15,420 nt of DNA from Candidatus Cloacimonadota bacterium. GTDB taxonomy: Bacteria; Cloacimonadota; Cloacimonadia; JGIOTU-2. The notes beneath the pieces were generated by a model. The model was given only the letters and a program-made list of their open reading frames with translations, was not told the origin of the DNA and did no database searches. A program made the position numbers and the translations under genes. The first letter of the stretch is position 1, and each line of letters starts with the position of its first letter. The stretch is from assembly GCA_014384665.1 (NCBI GenBank), contig JACNFI010000295.1:1-15420 (forward strand). Direction: 5' to 3'. Positions 15,157 through 15,420 of the stretch are shown here, piece by piece.

Positions 15157-15420
15157 AAAGAAATTCGATTTAGAGGAAAGAACTGCAAAATTTGGTGAGG
15201 ATATTATCGAATTTGCTAAAAAAATCCCAAAAAATCCGATAACTCTACCTCTAATTACTCAATTAGTTAAAGCGGGTACAAGTGTTGGTGCCAATTATTC
15301 TGAAGCAGATTGTGCAGAGTCAAAAAGAGATTTCGAACATAAAATAGGTATTTGCAAAAAGGAATCTAAAGAAGCAAAACATTGGTTGAGGATGATTGCA
15401 AAAGCAGTTCCACAATTAAA
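15146..15420 (+). CDS. four-helix-bundle protein, 23S rRNA intervening-sequence (S23/IVP) family, 3' end outside window
   Basis: The first 91 codons are present and the frame is open to the window edge. The protein begins MANKKKFDLEERTAKFGEDI. It matches the recalled IVP/S23 family pattern: an N-terminal helix with RTAKFGEDIIEFAKKIPKN, then ITLPLITQLVKAGTSVGANYSEA, then the hallmark SKRDFEHKIGICKKESKEAKHWLRM. Family members are about 115-125 residues, so roughly the last quarter is missing. Relatives are encoded in intervening sequences inserted in 23S rRNA genes, and a structurally similar fold (Avd) assists diversity-generating retroelements; the biochemical role of free-standing copies is unknown. 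The old name ribosomal protein S23 is misleading. The ATG at 15146 is set by the frame and the heptamer repeat, with no ribosome-binding site. It occupies the usual place of rplB, which suggests insertion into the S10 cluster. Confidence 0.85.
   Translation, partial: MANKKKFDLEERTAKFGEDIIEFAKKIPKNPITLPLITQLVKAGTSVGANYSEADCAESKRDFEHKIGICKKESKEAKHWLRMIAKAVPQL

Overview
The window is AT-rich bacterial chromosome (roughly one third G+C by eye). It carries, all on the + strand, a fused run of the three classic transcription/translation clusters: rplA-rplJ-rplL-rpoB-rpoC, rpsL-rpsG-fusA, and the start of the S10 cluster (rpsJ-rplC-rplD-rplW). The last bases hold the first 91 codons of a four-helix-bundle (23S rRNA intervening-sequence/S23 family) protein, where rplB would normally follow rplW.

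Organism: the RpoC region after the bridge helix has the short insert ending in GEIIENPI and the text [17 protein letters not shown]. RpoB has a lysine-rich lineage insert followed by LGWAAQALGYKAETPIFDGA. There is no tuf between fusA and rpsJ. From recalled family sequences these point to the FCB superphylum (Bacteroidetes-related or one of its uncultured sister phyla). This is inference; the phylum cannot be fixed by reading alone.

Layout: 3-1750 holds L1, L10 and L12. 1751-1888 is a spacer with a good candidate sigma70 promoter whose -35 box lies inside a 17-bp palindrome, upstream of rpoB. 1889-9872 holds the beta and beta' subunits. 9895-12876 holds S12, S7 and EF-G. 12877-13116 is filled almost entirely by a nested inverted-repeat element. 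13117-15002 holds S10, L3, L4 and L23. 15003-15145 holds a 15-bp-arm inverted repeat overlapping another promoter-like sequence, then a heptamer tandem repeat running into the start of the four-helix-bundle gene.

The genes together make the RNA polymerase core, the L10-L12 stalk and its GTPase client EF-G, the streptomycin-site protein S12, and early-assembly ribosomal proteins. Tight spacing (3 to 28 bp, one ATGA overlap) suggests co-transcription. The unusual content is the accessory DNA in two junctions of this otherwise conserved string (fusA/rpsJ and rplW/rplB), plus non-canonical residues in core proteins: the RpoC catalytic loop, the EF-G domain IV tip, the RpoB rifampicin region and the L1 GPRGLMPNPK motif.
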